Assembly (NCBI GenBank): GCA_904501865.1
Contig: CAJGCF010000021.1
Span: 1-21,341, forward strand
Source: an uncultured Clostridia bacterium
Lineage (GTDB): Bacteria; Bacillota; Clostridia; Oscillospirales; CAG-272
DNA: 21,341 bases
Direction: 5' to 3'
The notes beneath the pieces were generated by a model. That model ran no database searches. It was not told the DNA's origin and was given only the letters and a program-made list of their open reading frames with translations. Positions 1 to 6,669 of this stretch are shown here, piece after piece. Positions within the stretch are counted from its first letter, which is position 1; each line of letters opens with the position of its first letter. The position numbers and the translations under genes are program-made.

Positions 1-79
1 CGCGGTCCAACAGTTTACCCAGTCCGTAACACGCCAATATGTATATGATCATCAGCGTTCCTATAAATAGTATCTTCAT
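1..79 (-). CDS. Small membrane peptide, partial (runs off the left edge)
   Basis: The reading frame starts with ATG at 79-77 and reads out of the window. The 26 visible residues start MKILFIGTLMIIYILACYGL, a single hydrophobic segment followed by GKLLDR, so a small membrane or lipoprotein-like product is likely. Its ATG overlaps the TGA of the preceding gene (ATGA), which suggests translational coupling, and GGAGG lies about 10 nt upstream. No family can be recognised. It is the last visible gene of the leftward element operon. Confidence 0.55.
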   Translation of the reverse strand, partial: MKILFIGTLMIIYILACYGLGKLLDR

Positions 80-225
80 TGATCACTGACCTCCACCTTA
101 ACTATCTCCGCTCTGGGAAAAATAACGTAAAATCTCTGCTTTGCATTATACTTCGACGTTGCCTCAAGCTCATACGCCGAGACACAGCCGTCAAACCGAT
201 ATGTGATCCTATACTTTCTGGGCAT
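76..225 (-). CDS. Small hypothetical protein (49 aa)
   Basis: The ATG at 225-223 is preceded by GGGAGG about 9 nt upstream, so the longer 82-residue frame is rejected; its extra N-terminus is Arg/Ser-rich and lies inside the preceding gene. The product begins MPRKYRITYRFDG and looks like a small beta-rich fold: a strand, 'YELEATSKYNAKQRF', then a strand ending KVEVSDQ. This resembles small phage proteins with a KYRVTF...A.s...A...v pattern, but no function is known. It overlaps the gene on each side (17 nt upstream, 4 nt downstream), as in the rest of this operon. Confidence 0.6.
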   Translation of the reverse strand: MPRKYRITYRFDGCVSAYELEATSKYNAKQRFYVIFPRAEIVKVEVSDQ

Positions 226-493
226 CGTCCTTGTCCTCCCGAAGCGCCGCCGTGATAACTCGCTGCACGACCTCAAGCAGCTCTTTCTGACTGTCCCTCT
301 GCCTTTGAAGCATCTCAAGCTCACGCACCATACCGCGTACGTCGGTGCGTGTCATCTTTCGCTCGCACCGACCTGATATATGCGCCGCCACACAAGCCTT
401 TACAGCCTCAACAGGCTCCTCATAAAGCCCACACACCTCCTGCTTCCTCTCCGCGATCTCCCCGCAGAACACACAATCCTTGCAAATGCTCAT
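209..493 (-). CDS. Small cysteine-cluster protein (94 aa)
   Basis: The start is taken at ATG 493-491 because it overlaps the TGA of the upstream DUF3102 gene (ATGA), a coupling junction. The longer frame would start 16 residues inside that gene. The N-terminus carries a cysteine cluster (C4, C7, C10, then C at about 21, plus CVAAH and C near 42) that could bind zinc. The C-terminal half is charged and helical, with a likely coiled coil at about residues 50-85. No family is recognised. The Shine-Dalgarno (GGGTGG) is weak, consistent with re-initiation after the upstream gene. Confidence 0.65.
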   Translation of the reverse strand: MSICKDCVFCGEIAERKQEVCGLYEEPVEAVKACVAAHISGRCERKMTRTDVRGMVRELEMLQRQRDSQKELLEVVQRVITAALREDKDDAQKV

Positions 494-1515
494 ATCTGCC
501 ACCCGTACGTGTTGCACAGCCTCAAGAGTCCCGATTCGCACTTCATACGCATCTGATCACCGCTCCCCGCGTTCTCCGCGTTCATGGCCGATACAATACC
601 GTTGATGTCCGCCATGGCACGACCGATAGCCTCAAGACAGTAGGACACCTTCGCCGCGCGAGGATCCGACTGCGCTGTGAGCTGACGGATCTTCTTTTCA
701 GACGTAGCGACTGCCTCGTCGACCGCTTCCTTGATGCGTCCCTCAAGCTCCGCGTCCTTACCTTCAAGAGCCGCATCCTTTTCTTTCACCTCTGCCTTGA
801 GCTTCTCCATCTCCTGTTGACGCTTCTCGTCAGCTTTCTTGTGCTTGTCCTCGGTCTCCTTGATTGCCGCCGCTCTTATCTCCTCTATCTGCTCGGGAGA
901 CGCCTCGTATATAGTCTCCGTGACCTTCGCCGTCTCCAAAGGTCTCTCGTTCAGTTCGTTAATGCGAAGCTGAAGATCTCCATTTTCCTTTTCAAGAGCC
1001 TTCTTTTCAAGCACAAGCTCACCGTAGCTCTCATCATTGTCACGGATCTCCTTGTCCTTCTGCTCAATGACCTCGTTAAGTCTCTTGATCTCATCCTTAA
1101 GCTTGCGCGAGGAAAGCTCCCCACTATCAAGCTCCTCACGGTGCTCCTCGACGAACTCTGCTCTCATAGCCTTGGGCAGACCAAAAAGAGCCACCATTTG
1201 CGACTGAGACAAGCCCTCGAATATCTCCGCGTCGGACTTACCCGTCAGCATATCGATCTGCTCGTTTCCAAACTCGCGATAGATCCTCATAAGATCATTT
1301 GCCGTAGAGATCGAATAGCTCACATTCTTCTCAAGCCACTCGCCCCACTCACCAAACGGCACCGCCGCCTTGGCCTCTTCAAGTCTCTTGCCGATCTCAA
1401 AGCAAGACCTCTTTGCATACGTAAACGCCGCCTCAAGAATCCCACTCGTCTGGGATTTTATAGCGTTTATTTCCTGTGCGATAATTTCCGCGCTTCTCGT
1501 AACTTCTGTACCCAT
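490..1515 (-). CDS. DUF3102-type protein with long coiled coil (341 aa)
   Basis: The first ~110 residues fit the DUF3102 family of phage and plasmid proteins: a helical opening, then 'FEIGKRLEEAKAAVPFGEW', 'WLEKNVSYSISTANDLMRIY' and a 'LSQSQMVALFGLP' segment. Residues ~120-290 are almost entirely Glu/Lys/Arg-rich heptads, a long coiled coil. A C-terminal segment (about 295-341) contains two cysteines. The function of DUF3102 is not established; the family sits next to partition, replication or anti-restriction genes in mobile elements, and a DNA-associated role is only inference. The start has GGAGG 4 nt upstream of ATG. The gene lies 17 nt after PcfJ-like and overlaps the next gene by 4 nt. 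Confidence 0.8.
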   Translation of the reverse strand: MGTEVTRSAEIIAQEINAIKSQTSGILEAAFTYAKRSCFEIGKRLEEAKAAVPFGEWGEWLEKNVSYSISTANDLMRIYREFGNEQIDMLTGKSDAEIFEGLSQSQMVALFGLPKAMRAEFVEEHREELDSGELSSRKLKDEIKRLNEVIEQKDKEIRDNDESYGELVLEKKALEKENGDLQLRINELNERPLETAKVTETIYEASPEQIEEIRAAAIKETEDKHKKADEKRQQEMEKLKAEVKEKDAALEGKDAELEGRIKEAVDEAVATSEKKIRQLTAQSDPRAAKVSYCLEAIGRAMADINGIVSAMNAENAGSGDQMRMKCESGLLRLCNTYGWQI

Positions 1516-1532
1516 ATTACCTCCAAATGTAA

Positions 1533-3746
1533 TTATGCAATATCACTGTTGTATTCAGCAAAATCCGCCTCCAGCACTTCAACGAGCAGCTTGCCGGCGA
1601 GCTTTCCGTTTCTGATAATATTTCCGTTTCTGCGAAGCTCCTCAAACTCACGAAGCCGCTTTTCACGGCTGACCTCTGCCGCCTCAAGCTCGGCACGCCC
1701 TATTCGCTTGGCAACCTCGCGCCTCCAAAGAGCCAAAGCAGCCTTTGCTTCCGAACGGTCCTTTCCTTCGTCGTCACCTGTGGTGCGAAGCTGCCTGACC
1801 GCTCCTCCGGGCTCTACCTCCATCGTGTACCAGGGCGCATCAACATCCGACTTCTTGCGAAGGAACATAATGTAAGACTCATTATCCTCGATTCTCTCGA
1901 GATAGCGATATCTTCCCTCACGGTCGGGCGTACCAACACAGTGCCGCAAGAGGCAGCCTTCTTTGACAATGTCGTCAACACAGTGAGGAACAAGCACCGC
2001 GTATTCCGCGTTTTCCCACTCGTACACCGCTCTTATCTCGTCACATATAGGCGTGACCTTCGGGAATCGCTCCTCTCTCTCCTGCGCCTTCTCGCGCTCA
2101 CGCTCAAGGTTCTGCAATTCCACAAGCTCGTCGTGACGTGCTTCGAGATCCTTTGGAAAGATATTTGACTTACTTCCCGCAAGCTTGAATTTTCCCGAGA
2201 ACTGAAGTGTGTCTCTCCAGGTCGTGCAAACATAGCTTGCACTGCACGTATATTTTTTTCTCTCCTGAATAAGCTTTCTCTGCTTTTCAATATAGTTGGC
2301 GATCTGCTCGGGCGACGCGTACTTCAATGGCTCTGCCACGTCGGTCGGAGTGATGTCCTTCTTGCAGAAATATTCCATTGCCTTCTCGGGTATCTTAAAG
2401 CCGCACATAAATGCCGACCGCAACCACTTCAGATAGGTAACGCCACCCTGCCTCTCCCGGAGCCTTGCAACACCCTGACCGTCCAGTCCAAGCACGTCCT
2501 TCGCGCTCTCACCCTGCATCAGCCCCGCAGTCCGCAAGTGCGCCGTCATATCGTCCACAAGCCCGTAGAAATTGCCTTTTACAAGATACTCCATCCTCGG
2601 TTCGTCGTGACAGTAACGCATCATATTGTTGTAATGCAGCTTCCAGCCTTTTTTTGCAGCCGCCTCCATCGCAAGACGGTCGTAAGCAGTACCGTCAAGC
2701 GCGGACAGCTCGGGATAACAATAGCACCTTGTGTGTGAAAACATGGTCCAATTCTTATCCGACCAACATCCATTGTTGCGATAATAGCAATCGCTTCCGT
2801 CGGCAAGGCTTCCGTCAAGCGGCAGAACGATAAGGCTGCCGTCCCATATCTGCTTGTGCTCTCCTTCACGTGCAAAGGTTTTTCTTACGTACATCTCGCG
2901 CTTGATCGAACAGATCTCACCCTTCTTGTCGTGATAGCTCTGCACTATCATCACACGGTCGTTGACCTCTATTCCGTCCGCCGTTTTGTGACACTTTACT
3001 TTTGCGTGACACAAAGGACATTCGTAATATTTACCGTGCTTCCATTCGACCCGTTTTTTCTTTGTAGGGACCGGCGTCCCCGACGGTCCGCTCTTCTCAA
3101 TGTCAAACGATCTCGCACACGCGGAGCAAGCAAAGCCTTTCTCTCCCCTGCGTCCAAAAGCGTAATGTAACCCGCCAAAAACAACGTTATCAACAAAATC
3201 GCCTATGTCCTCCGGAAGATTCGGGAGATCCTCAAGCCAATCATCTATCCTTTTTTGATGGTTCTTTCGTACTGTCTCTCTGCGATGCTCTGTGATATCG
3301 CGCTCAATATCGTCTATCCAATCCACCACGTCGTGTTTACAGTGATTGTAGTTGTAATAACAGTACGGAGAGCTGAAATGCTCCTCAAGCCATGCAAGAG
3401 CCTCTTTTTCTCCTGAAACGACCTTGTATTTCATACCGTACGTGCTGCCCCAATACCAATAACCGCCAAGGGGTATGTACTCAAGCTTTCCACTGTGCCA
3501 ATTCTCACCGTCGGTGCATACGTTGGTGCTGCCCGACGCGGTCATATAATACACACCGCACCGCTCACCCGCAGAGCCCTTCCAAAGCCCTATTACCAAT
3601 CTGTCACCGTTCACGACCGCGCGCAGTCGGATATTCTTCTCGTCATCAGCCCTGTCAGACTTTTTGCGCCCAAGCTTGTATTTATCTACCTTCTGCGAGC
3701 AGTACCAAGCCCAGATCTCATTCTTCGTCCACCTGTTAGCACTCAT
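1533..3746 (-). CDS. PcfJ-like protein (737 aa)
   Basis: The C-terminal part carries the PcfJ-like signature: 'CLLRHCVG' at about residues 600-607, then 'YLERIEDNESYIMFLRK', 'WYTMEVEPGG' and 'VRQLRTTGDD'. PcfJ is named from the enterococcal conjugative plasmid pCF10 and is widespread on phages and integrative elements; its biochemical role is not known. Two CxxC pairs about 35 residues apart (near 207 and 244, 'CSAC' and 'CPLCHAKVKC') form a probable zinc finger in the N-terminal third. The ATG at 3746 is preferred: GGAGG lies 10 nt upstream of it but only 1 nt upstream of the ATG at 3755. It overlaps the stop of the DUF7666-like gene by 11 nt, so it is translated within the same operon. Confidence 0.85.
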   Translation of the reverse strand: MSANRWTKNEIWAWYCSQKVDKYKLGRKKSDRADDEKNIRLRAVVNGDRLVIGLWKGSAGERCGVYYMTASGSTNVCTDGENWHSGKLEYIPLGGYWYWGSTYGMKYKVVSGEKEALAWLEEHFSSPYCYYNYNHCKHDVVDWIDDIERDITEHRRETVRKNHQKRIDDWLEDLPNLPEDIGDFVDNVVFGGLHYAFGRRGEKGFACSACARSFDIEKSGPSGTPVPTKKKRVEWKHGKYYECPLCHAKVKCHKTADGIEVNDRVMIVQSYHDKKGEICSIKREMYVRKTFAREGEHKQIWDGSLIVLPLDGSLADGSDCYYRNNGCWSDKNWTMFSHTRCYCYPELSALDGTAYDRLAMEAAAKKGWKLHYNNMMRYCHDEPRMEYLVKGNFYGLVDDMTAHLRTAGLMQGESAKDVLGLDGQGVARLRERQGGVTYLKWLRSAFMCGFKIPEKAMEYFCKKDITPTDVAEPLKYASPEQIANYIEKQRKLIQERKKYTCSASYVCTTWRDTLQFSGKFKLAGSKSNIFPKDLEARHDELVELQNLEREREKAQEREERFPKVTPICDEIRAVYEWENAEYAVLVPHCVDDIVKEGCLLRHCVGTPDREGRYRYLERIEDNESYIMFLRKKSDVDAPWYTMEVEPGGAVRQLRTTGDDEGKDRSEAKAALALWRREVAKRIGRAELEAAEVSREKRLREFEELRRNGNIIRNGKLAGKLLVEVLEADFAEYNSDIA

Positions 3747-4281
3747 CCGTCTCATCCCTCCAAGCTCTGTAAACTACGCCTTTTTTCGTTTCCTCACCGT
3801 AGAGAAAAATAAGCTTCTCCGCTCTGCCGCGCTCGCTCTTCACAAGCAAAGCCACAATGTCGCCGTCAGCCTTAACCTCGGCCTGTGGATTCTCTCCCAC
3901 AACGATAGCAAAGCCCTGCTCCGCCGTCGTGCCAACGTCGGTCTGCACGTGACGGTTGTAATCCGACCACGGATGGTCTATAATATAACGGCAAGCCTCG
4001 TAAACAAATTCCCATTTTTCCAAGCGTCTAAGAATTTCAAGACGCGTGCAGGAAAGCTTGGAGTCACTTCCGTTCTCGTGGATCTCTCCGTCCGCGTAAC
4101 AAAGCCAGCATTCACTTTTGTCAAAATTCGGATAATAGGAGAGACAGTCAAGAGGATTTTCCGCCGCGTGAAAACCCTCTTTTACACAGGTGGCGTGTGC
4201 ACATTCGTTCACACCGACCTTAAACTTGTAGCCCCTGCACGAAAGCCCCTTGTCAAACATCTTGTAACAGAAATATCCCAT
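3736..4281 (-). CDS. DUF7666-like protein (181 aa)
   Basis: The N-terminal ~60 residues have the pattern of a small domain common next to phage genes: 'MGYFCYKMFDKGLSCRGYKF', a Cys-containing turn, then 'GFHAAENPLDCLSYYP'. This matches my memory of the DUF7666 family; I could not confirm it by search. The rest includes a helical middle region and a beta-rich end ('EVKADGDIVALLVKSERGRA', 'LIFLYGEE'). The ATG at 4281 has GGAGGG 5-6 nt upstream and lies 1 nt after the preceding stop codon, so the longer frame starting inside the PcfK-like gene is rejected. Function unknown; its fixed place between PcfK-like and PcfJ-like genes suggests a shared process. Confidence 0.7.
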   Translation of the reverse strand: MGYFCYKMFDKGLSCRGYKFKVGVNECAHATCVKEGFHAAENPLDCLSYYPNFDKSECWLCYADGEIHENGSDSKLSCTRLEILRRLEKWEFVYEACRYIIDHPWSDYNRHVQTDVGTTAEQGFAIVVGENPQAEVKADGDIVALLVKSERGRAEKLIFLYGEETKKGVVYRAWRDETDEC

Positions 4282-4282
4282 A

Positions 4283-4741
4283 TTATCCCTCCGTTCCGAA
4301 CAGGTCAAGGATTATTGCACCGCTCGACTCCTCGGGTACCGCAAAGCTCTCAAGATCAAGAAGATCGTCGTCGATCTCTTTGTGAATATTGATGCGAAAA
4401 GAGCAAATAACCTCAGCCTCAGAAAGATAGCACTTGACTGCTCTCATGTATGCCACAACGTCGGACAAGCTCGGATTGTTCTGATCAACGTCCTTCGAGA
4501 CCTCCTCGACCACGTCAAGAATAGTCTTGTCGCACCGCTCAACCGCCCCGGCGAACTCCTCATTCTGATAGCAGAATTTTGAGATCATCTTGCCTATCTC
4601 CTCGATAAGCACGAGCTTCATCGCGCGACGTGCTCCGGCAATACCGTTTACCTTCTTGTCTGCGTTTAGCTTGTCCTTGGCTTCCTTCATCTGCGCCACG
4701 ACCTTCTCGGCCGCTCTCTCGCATACGTTTTTTTCTTCCAT
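4283..4741 (-). CDS. PcfK-like protein (152 aa)
   Basis: A helical, acidic protein. The central part ('FCYQNEEFAGAVERCDKTI', then about 20 residues later a serine/aspartate turn and 'YMRAVKCYLSEAEVICSF') follows the PcfK-like pattern of two helices around a short acidic turn that ends in a Y-L-E/S-x-E helix. PcfK is named from plasmid pCF10 and is typically encoded near PcfJ, as here, which supports the call. It has no known enzymatic activity. The start has AGGAG about 8 nt upstream of ATG 4741. The family call rests on pattern and context, not on a search. Confidence 0.6.
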   Translation of the reverse strand: MEEKNVCERAAEKVVAQMKEAKDKLNADKKVNGIAGARRAMKLVLIEEIGKMISKFCYQNEEFAGAVERCDKTILDVVEEVSKDVDQNNPSLSDVVAYMRAVKCYLSEAEVICSFRINIHKEIDDDLLDLESFAVPEESSGAIILDLFGTEG

Positions 4742-4753
4742 AGATGTAACTCC

Positions 4754-5053
4754 TTACTTTATGTCAAATATAGACAGCTTGAGCTTGTCCCTTCTAAGCT
4801 CCGTCGTATATAGAGGCTTGTGCGGGTATAGCGTGGCCGTGTTTCCCCGTATGTAAGCCTTGAATAGATACGTCGGAGTGCCATTTCTGACTTCTTTAAC
4901 AAAATAGCAGTTATGCTTATCGCTATACCCGTCCTTCACATATACGATACCACACGACATCCCTTGGTTACTCTTGCTTTGTGTTCCTCCTGATGTCGTT
5001 GCAACTTCGCTGTCGCGGAGTTGTCCGAGTTTATTATTCACAGTCCGTTTCAT
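4754..5053 (-). CDS. Hypothetical protein (99 aa)
   Basis: The first 32 residues are polar and look disordered (Thr/Ser/Gly/Gln-rich). The remainder appears to be a small beta-rich domain ('GIVYVKDGY', 'CYFVKEV', 'YLFKAYIRGNTATLYPHKPL', ending 'LSIFDIK'). The ATG at 5053 has a good AAGGAGAGG upstream and overlaps the end of the preceding gene by 20 nt. An internal Met at residue 32 could serve as an alternative start for the folded part, but no clear ribosome binding site was seen there. No family recognised. Confidence 0.65.
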   Translation of the reverse strand: MKRTVNNKLGQLRDSEVATTSGGTQSKSNQGMSCGIVYVKDGYSDKHNCYFVKEVRNGTPTYLFKAYIRGNTATLYPHKPLYTTELRRDKLKLSIFDIK

Positions 5054-5300
5054 TCCTCTCCTTAATAACTAACCTACCCTCGCATATAAGATCTATCAGA
5101 CGATCAGTCGTGTCCGCCAGCGTTTCATACAGATCCGCCTCGTTGTCAAGAGCGAGATAACCGCTCTGACCGTTATCCTCCATATCAGCCGATCTGTTGC
5201 GGAGCTCGACCGCTCTTAAATACGCCGCCGTCCTGTCTGCCGCCAGAGCGCATATCAACGTCCTCTTTTCATTCAATGTCAGCTCTCTCATGCCTGCCAT
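5034..5300 (-). CDS. Small helical protein, paralog of the next upstream gene (88 aa)
   Basis: The protein has an all-helical look and aligns along its length with the product of 5301-5555. Shared features are 'LN-E--xLI-AL' near the N-terminus, an acidic Ala-rich middle, and the C-terminal 'LIDLICEGRLVIKERN', matching 'LIEAIREGRLVIIAEE' in the neighbour. The two genes are therefore a tandem duplication. The ATG at 5300 directly follows the TAA of the upstream gene and has GAGGAGG 8 nt upstream. Function unknown; likely a small cytosolic protein of the element's early operon. Confidence 0.7.
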   Translation of the reverse strand: MAGMRELTLNEKRTLICALAADRTAAYLRAVELRNRSADMEDNGQSGYLALDNEADLYETLADTTDRLIDLICEGRLVIKERNETDCE

Positions 5301-5555
5301 TTATTCGTCCTCCTCTTCCGCAATAATTACCAGCCTGCCCTCTCTTATCGCCTCAATAAGCGACTCATCAAGCTGCGCCCACAGACAAAACCGCTCCGCC
5401 GTAGCCGAAAGATCAACCGCATCCTCTTTATGATGCGCGTCATCCGCCGCCGACTTGAAGCTCTTGGCCTTCTTGTTGTTGTTTACCTTCGCGTTCGCGA
5501 GCGCACTTATGAGCTCGCAGATCTCCTCGTTGTTCAACTGTCTTGTTCTTTCCAT
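5301..5555 (-). CDS. Small helical protein, paralog of the next downstream gene (84 aa)
   Basis: This is the second member of the tandem pair. It starts MERTRQLNNEEICELISALA, continues with a Lys/Ala-rich helix, an acidic middle ('DAVDLSATAERF'), and ends with the conserved 'LIEAIREGRLVIIAEEEDE'. GGAAGG followed by a purine tract lies just before ATG 5555. Its TAA abuts the ATG of the paralog without a gap. No catalytic motif, membrane segment or known family is visible. A role in heteromer formation with its paralog is possible but is only inference. Confidence 0.7.
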   Translation of the reverse strand: MERTRQLNNEEICELISALANAKVNNNKKAKSFKSAADDAHHKEDAVDLSATAERFCLWAQLDESLIEAIREGRLVIIAEEEDE

Positions 5556-5594
5556 TTTCTTTCCTTCCTATGTTTTATGTATTTATTTTTTTGA

Positions 5595-5864
5595 CTATAA
5601 TCTTACGCGCCTTGCATCTACGAGTGACTCCCAGTATAATACCTCACTTGGAAGCACCTTGCCCTCTCCGAGCTTTCCGCCACCGCAAACACTCCTGATA
5701 CCGCGGATAATATTGCGAGCCTTCCCGATACCCACACCGTATCTGGCCATGATGTCGGGATATGTAAGGGCTATCCTGCCCTGTGCCCGAAACTCACGTA
5801 TCTCAATGTCAAGCGCGGTCATACGCACGGCAAATTCCTCGACAAGCATTTCATTGTAAGTCAT
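5595..5864 (-). CDS. Small HTH-like DNA-binding protein (89 aa)
   Basis: The segment 'LTYPDIMARYGVGIGKARNI' (about residues 33-52) reads as a helix-turn-helix: helix, Gly-containing turn, recognition helix followed by 'IIRGIRSVCGGGK'. This is the usual appearance of small phage regulators or excisionase-like proteins, where a related pattern ('...A..yGvs..tv..li..') occurs. The start at 5864 has a G-rich ribosome binding site (GGGGGC) 8-9 nt upstream and lies 2 nt after the preceding stop. A role as excisionase or transcription regulator of the element is plausible but not shown. Confidence 0.6.
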   Translation of the reverse strand: MTYNEMLVEEFAVRMTALDIEIREFRAQGRIALTYPDIMARYGVGIGKARNIIRGIRSVCGGGKLGEGKVLPSEVLYWESLVDARRVRL

Positions 5865-5866
5865 AC

Positions 5867-6133
5867 TTATCTGCCCCCGTAAAATCTCTCATATTCCTCA
5901 ATGACTCTTTGTGCGCACCATATAAGCCGCTGGGTTTTCTTTCCCATAGGCCGCTTGCCGTCGAGCACGGCCGAAAGCTGAGCCTTCTTTATTTTGATGC
6001 CAAAATCCCTGTCCAAACGGAATATGAGCCATTTTTGCGTCAGACGGTCCCGCTCAAGGGCCGCCTTGACCGCTCTTGCATCGTCGACCGTGACCAACTC
6101 GAACATTTCATTTTTAAAATCCTTGTTTTTCAT
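5867..6133 (-). CDS. Small Cro-like HTH protein B, paralog of 6322-6555 (88 aa)
   Basis: The core 'RLTQKWLIFRLDRDFGIKI' followed by 'AQLSAVLDGKRP' fits a Cro/XRE-like HTH: T-Q-x-W-L helix, turn, S-x-x-L-x-G-K-R recognition helix. The same core is present in the product of 6322-6555 ('RLTAQWLMLRLSSDYGVAI', then 'STLSQILSGTR'), so the two are paralogs separated by the candidate RNA region. Ribosome binding site AAGGAGAAG lies 5-6 nt before ATG 6133. The transcript starting at the 6698-6670 promoter would reach this gene through the 6134-6321 leader, which is overlapped by an opposing transcript. Probably a regulator of the element. Confidence 0.7.
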   Translation of the reverse strand: MKNKDFKNEMFELVTVDDARAVKAALERDRLTQKWLIFRLDRDFGIKIKKAQLSAVLDGKRPMGKKTQRLIWCAQRVIEEYERFYGGR

Positions 6134-6151
6134 TTTTTCTTCTCCTTTGTA

Positions 6152-6180
6152 TTGACTTTTTTGGATAGTCGTGTTATAAT
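6152..6180 (+). promoter_or_regulatory. Consensus promoter reading into the candidate small RNA
   Basis: TTGACT (6152-6157), 17-bp spacer, perfect TATAAT (6175-6180). It reads rightward, opposite to the surrounding operon, and the only thing downstream before an intrinsic terminator is about 65 nt without a convincing coding frame. Predicted start is near 6187. Confidence 0.7.
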
Positions 6181-6182
6181 GG

Positions 6183-6208
6183 AGACGTCGGAGCTATCCG
6201 ATACGTCT
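6183..6208. promoter_or_regulatory. Imperfect palindrome over the predicted start site (candidate operator or 5' hairpin)
   Basis: AGACGT (6183-6188) pairs with ACGTCT (6203-6208), and inside it CGGA (6189-6192) pairs with TCCG (6197-6200) around the loop GCTA, leaving a 2-nt bulge. Because it spans the expected transcription start of the promoter at 6152-6180, it could be the binding site of a repressor such as the neighbouring Cro-like proteins, or the 5' hairpin of the RNA if transcription starts early. Neither role is shown. Confidence 0.5.
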
Positions 6209-6251
6209 TAATAGTGAGTATTGCTTTGGTCGGCTGCACTCACTATTTTTT
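6187..6251 (+). ncRNA. Candidate small antisense RNA (about 65 nt)
   Basis: A strong promoter is followed after about 65 nt by an intrinsic terminator: AATAGTGAG (6210-6218) pairs perfectly with CTCACTATT (6239-6247), then a T-run (6246-6251). The loop contains GGTCGG (6228-6233), complementary to CCGACC at 6257-6262 just past the T-run, so read-through RNA, or the leftward mRNA over the same DNA, could form an H-type pseudoknot. The unit lies in the 188-nt gap between the two paralogous HTH genes and is antisense to the leader of 5867-6133. The frame starting GTG 6214 has no ribosome binding site and opposes a clear gene, so a non-coding product is preferred. It matches no RNA family I recognise. 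Confidence 0.5.
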
Positions 6252-6321
6252 GTTTTCCGACCTTCTTTCATACGGCGCCTCACATACGCCACAGGCGAGT
6301 AGTGAGGCCATACCTCTACAC

Positions 6322-6555
6322 TTAACACGCATACGCAGCTTCGTATTTGTCGAGTATCTTCTCAGAGCAACTGAGAACCTGCGCAGGCTGTTCCCCGGCA
6401 CATCTTGTACCCGAGAGGATCTGCGAGAGCGTAGACTTGTCGATGGCCACACCGTAATCCGAGGAAAGACGAAGCATAAGCCACTGCGCAGTAAGACGGT
6501 GCTCCGCCATACGCGCCTTGATCCTCGTCGCCCTCTCAATCGTTGATTCACTCAT
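6322..6555 (-). CDS. Small Cro-like HTH protein A, first gene of the leftward operon (77 aa)
   Basis: The product begins MSESTIERATRIKARMAEH, followed by the HTH core 'RLTAQWLMLRLSSDYGVAI' and 'STLSQILSGTR', and ends in a helix 'EKILDKYEAAYAC'. This is the Cro/XRE-type arrangement and it is paralogous to the protein of 5867-6133. As the first gene after the leftward promoter (6698-6670), it occupies the place of a Cro-type early regulator in temperate phages. AAAGGAG lies before ATG 6555, and the leader carries a GC-rich hairpin (6584-6599). The rightward frame over the same DNA is Arg-rich and without a ribosome binding site, so it is regarded as a shadow. Confidence 0.75.
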   Translation of the reverse strand: MSESTIERATRIKARMAEHRLTAQWLMLRLSSDYGVAIDKSTLSQILSGTRCAGEQPAQVLSCSEKILDKYEAAYAC

Positions 6556-6583
6556 TCCTTTACTCCTTTCTGATTAGTTCTTT

Positions 6584-6603
6584 AACGCCCTCGGGCGTTT
6601 TTT
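6584..6603 (+). terminator. Intrinsic terminator reading rightward, just before the helicase promoter
   Basis: AACGCC/GGCGTT stem with CTCG loop followed by TTTTTT. It has a T-run only in the rightward direction. No rightward gene ends here, so it most likely insulates the promoter at 6613 from transcription entering from the left. On the leftward mRNA the same sequence forms a leader hairpin about 30 nt before the first gene. Confidence 0.65.
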
Positions 6604-6612
6604 CTTTTGCTC

Positions 6613-6641
6613 TTGACACGTCTCTTTCCTTGTGTTATAAT
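6613..6641 (+). promoter_or_regulatory. Perfect consensus promoter for the helicase-XRE unit
   Basis: TTGACA (6613-6618), 17-bp spacer, TATAAT (6636-6641), all twelve consensus bases present. Predicted start is near 6648, giving a leader of about 225 nt before the helicase ATG. It faces the leftward promoter at 6698-6670, and the two polymerase footprints would overlap. Confidence 0.85.
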
Positions 6642-6669
6642 TTCCTTGCAATCTTTTGTTTGCTCTTTC

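Noticed and set aside
349..1875. Long rightward open frame (508 codons) opposite the DUF3102 and PcfJ-like genes
   Set aside because: Its product is Leu/Arg/Ser-rich low-complexity sequence without domains, it has no ribosome binding site, and it lies over two well-supported genes. It is a mirror of their codon use.
1..3700. Frequent CTCAAG on the + strand of the left operon
   Set aside because: It mirrors CTTGAG (Leu-Glu) codons of leftward genes and is just as frequent in leuS, so codon use explains it.
3664..4392. Rightward open frame (242 codons) opposite the DUF7666-like gene
   Set aside because: No ribosome binding site, no recognisable domain, and it crosses the ends of three genes with good starts on the other strand.
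6214..6546. Rightward GTG frame (110 codons) after the promoter at 6152-6180
   Set aside because: It would start inside the terminator stem of the small RNA unit, has no ribosome binding site, is Arg-rich, and opposes the clear Cro-like gene 6322-6555.
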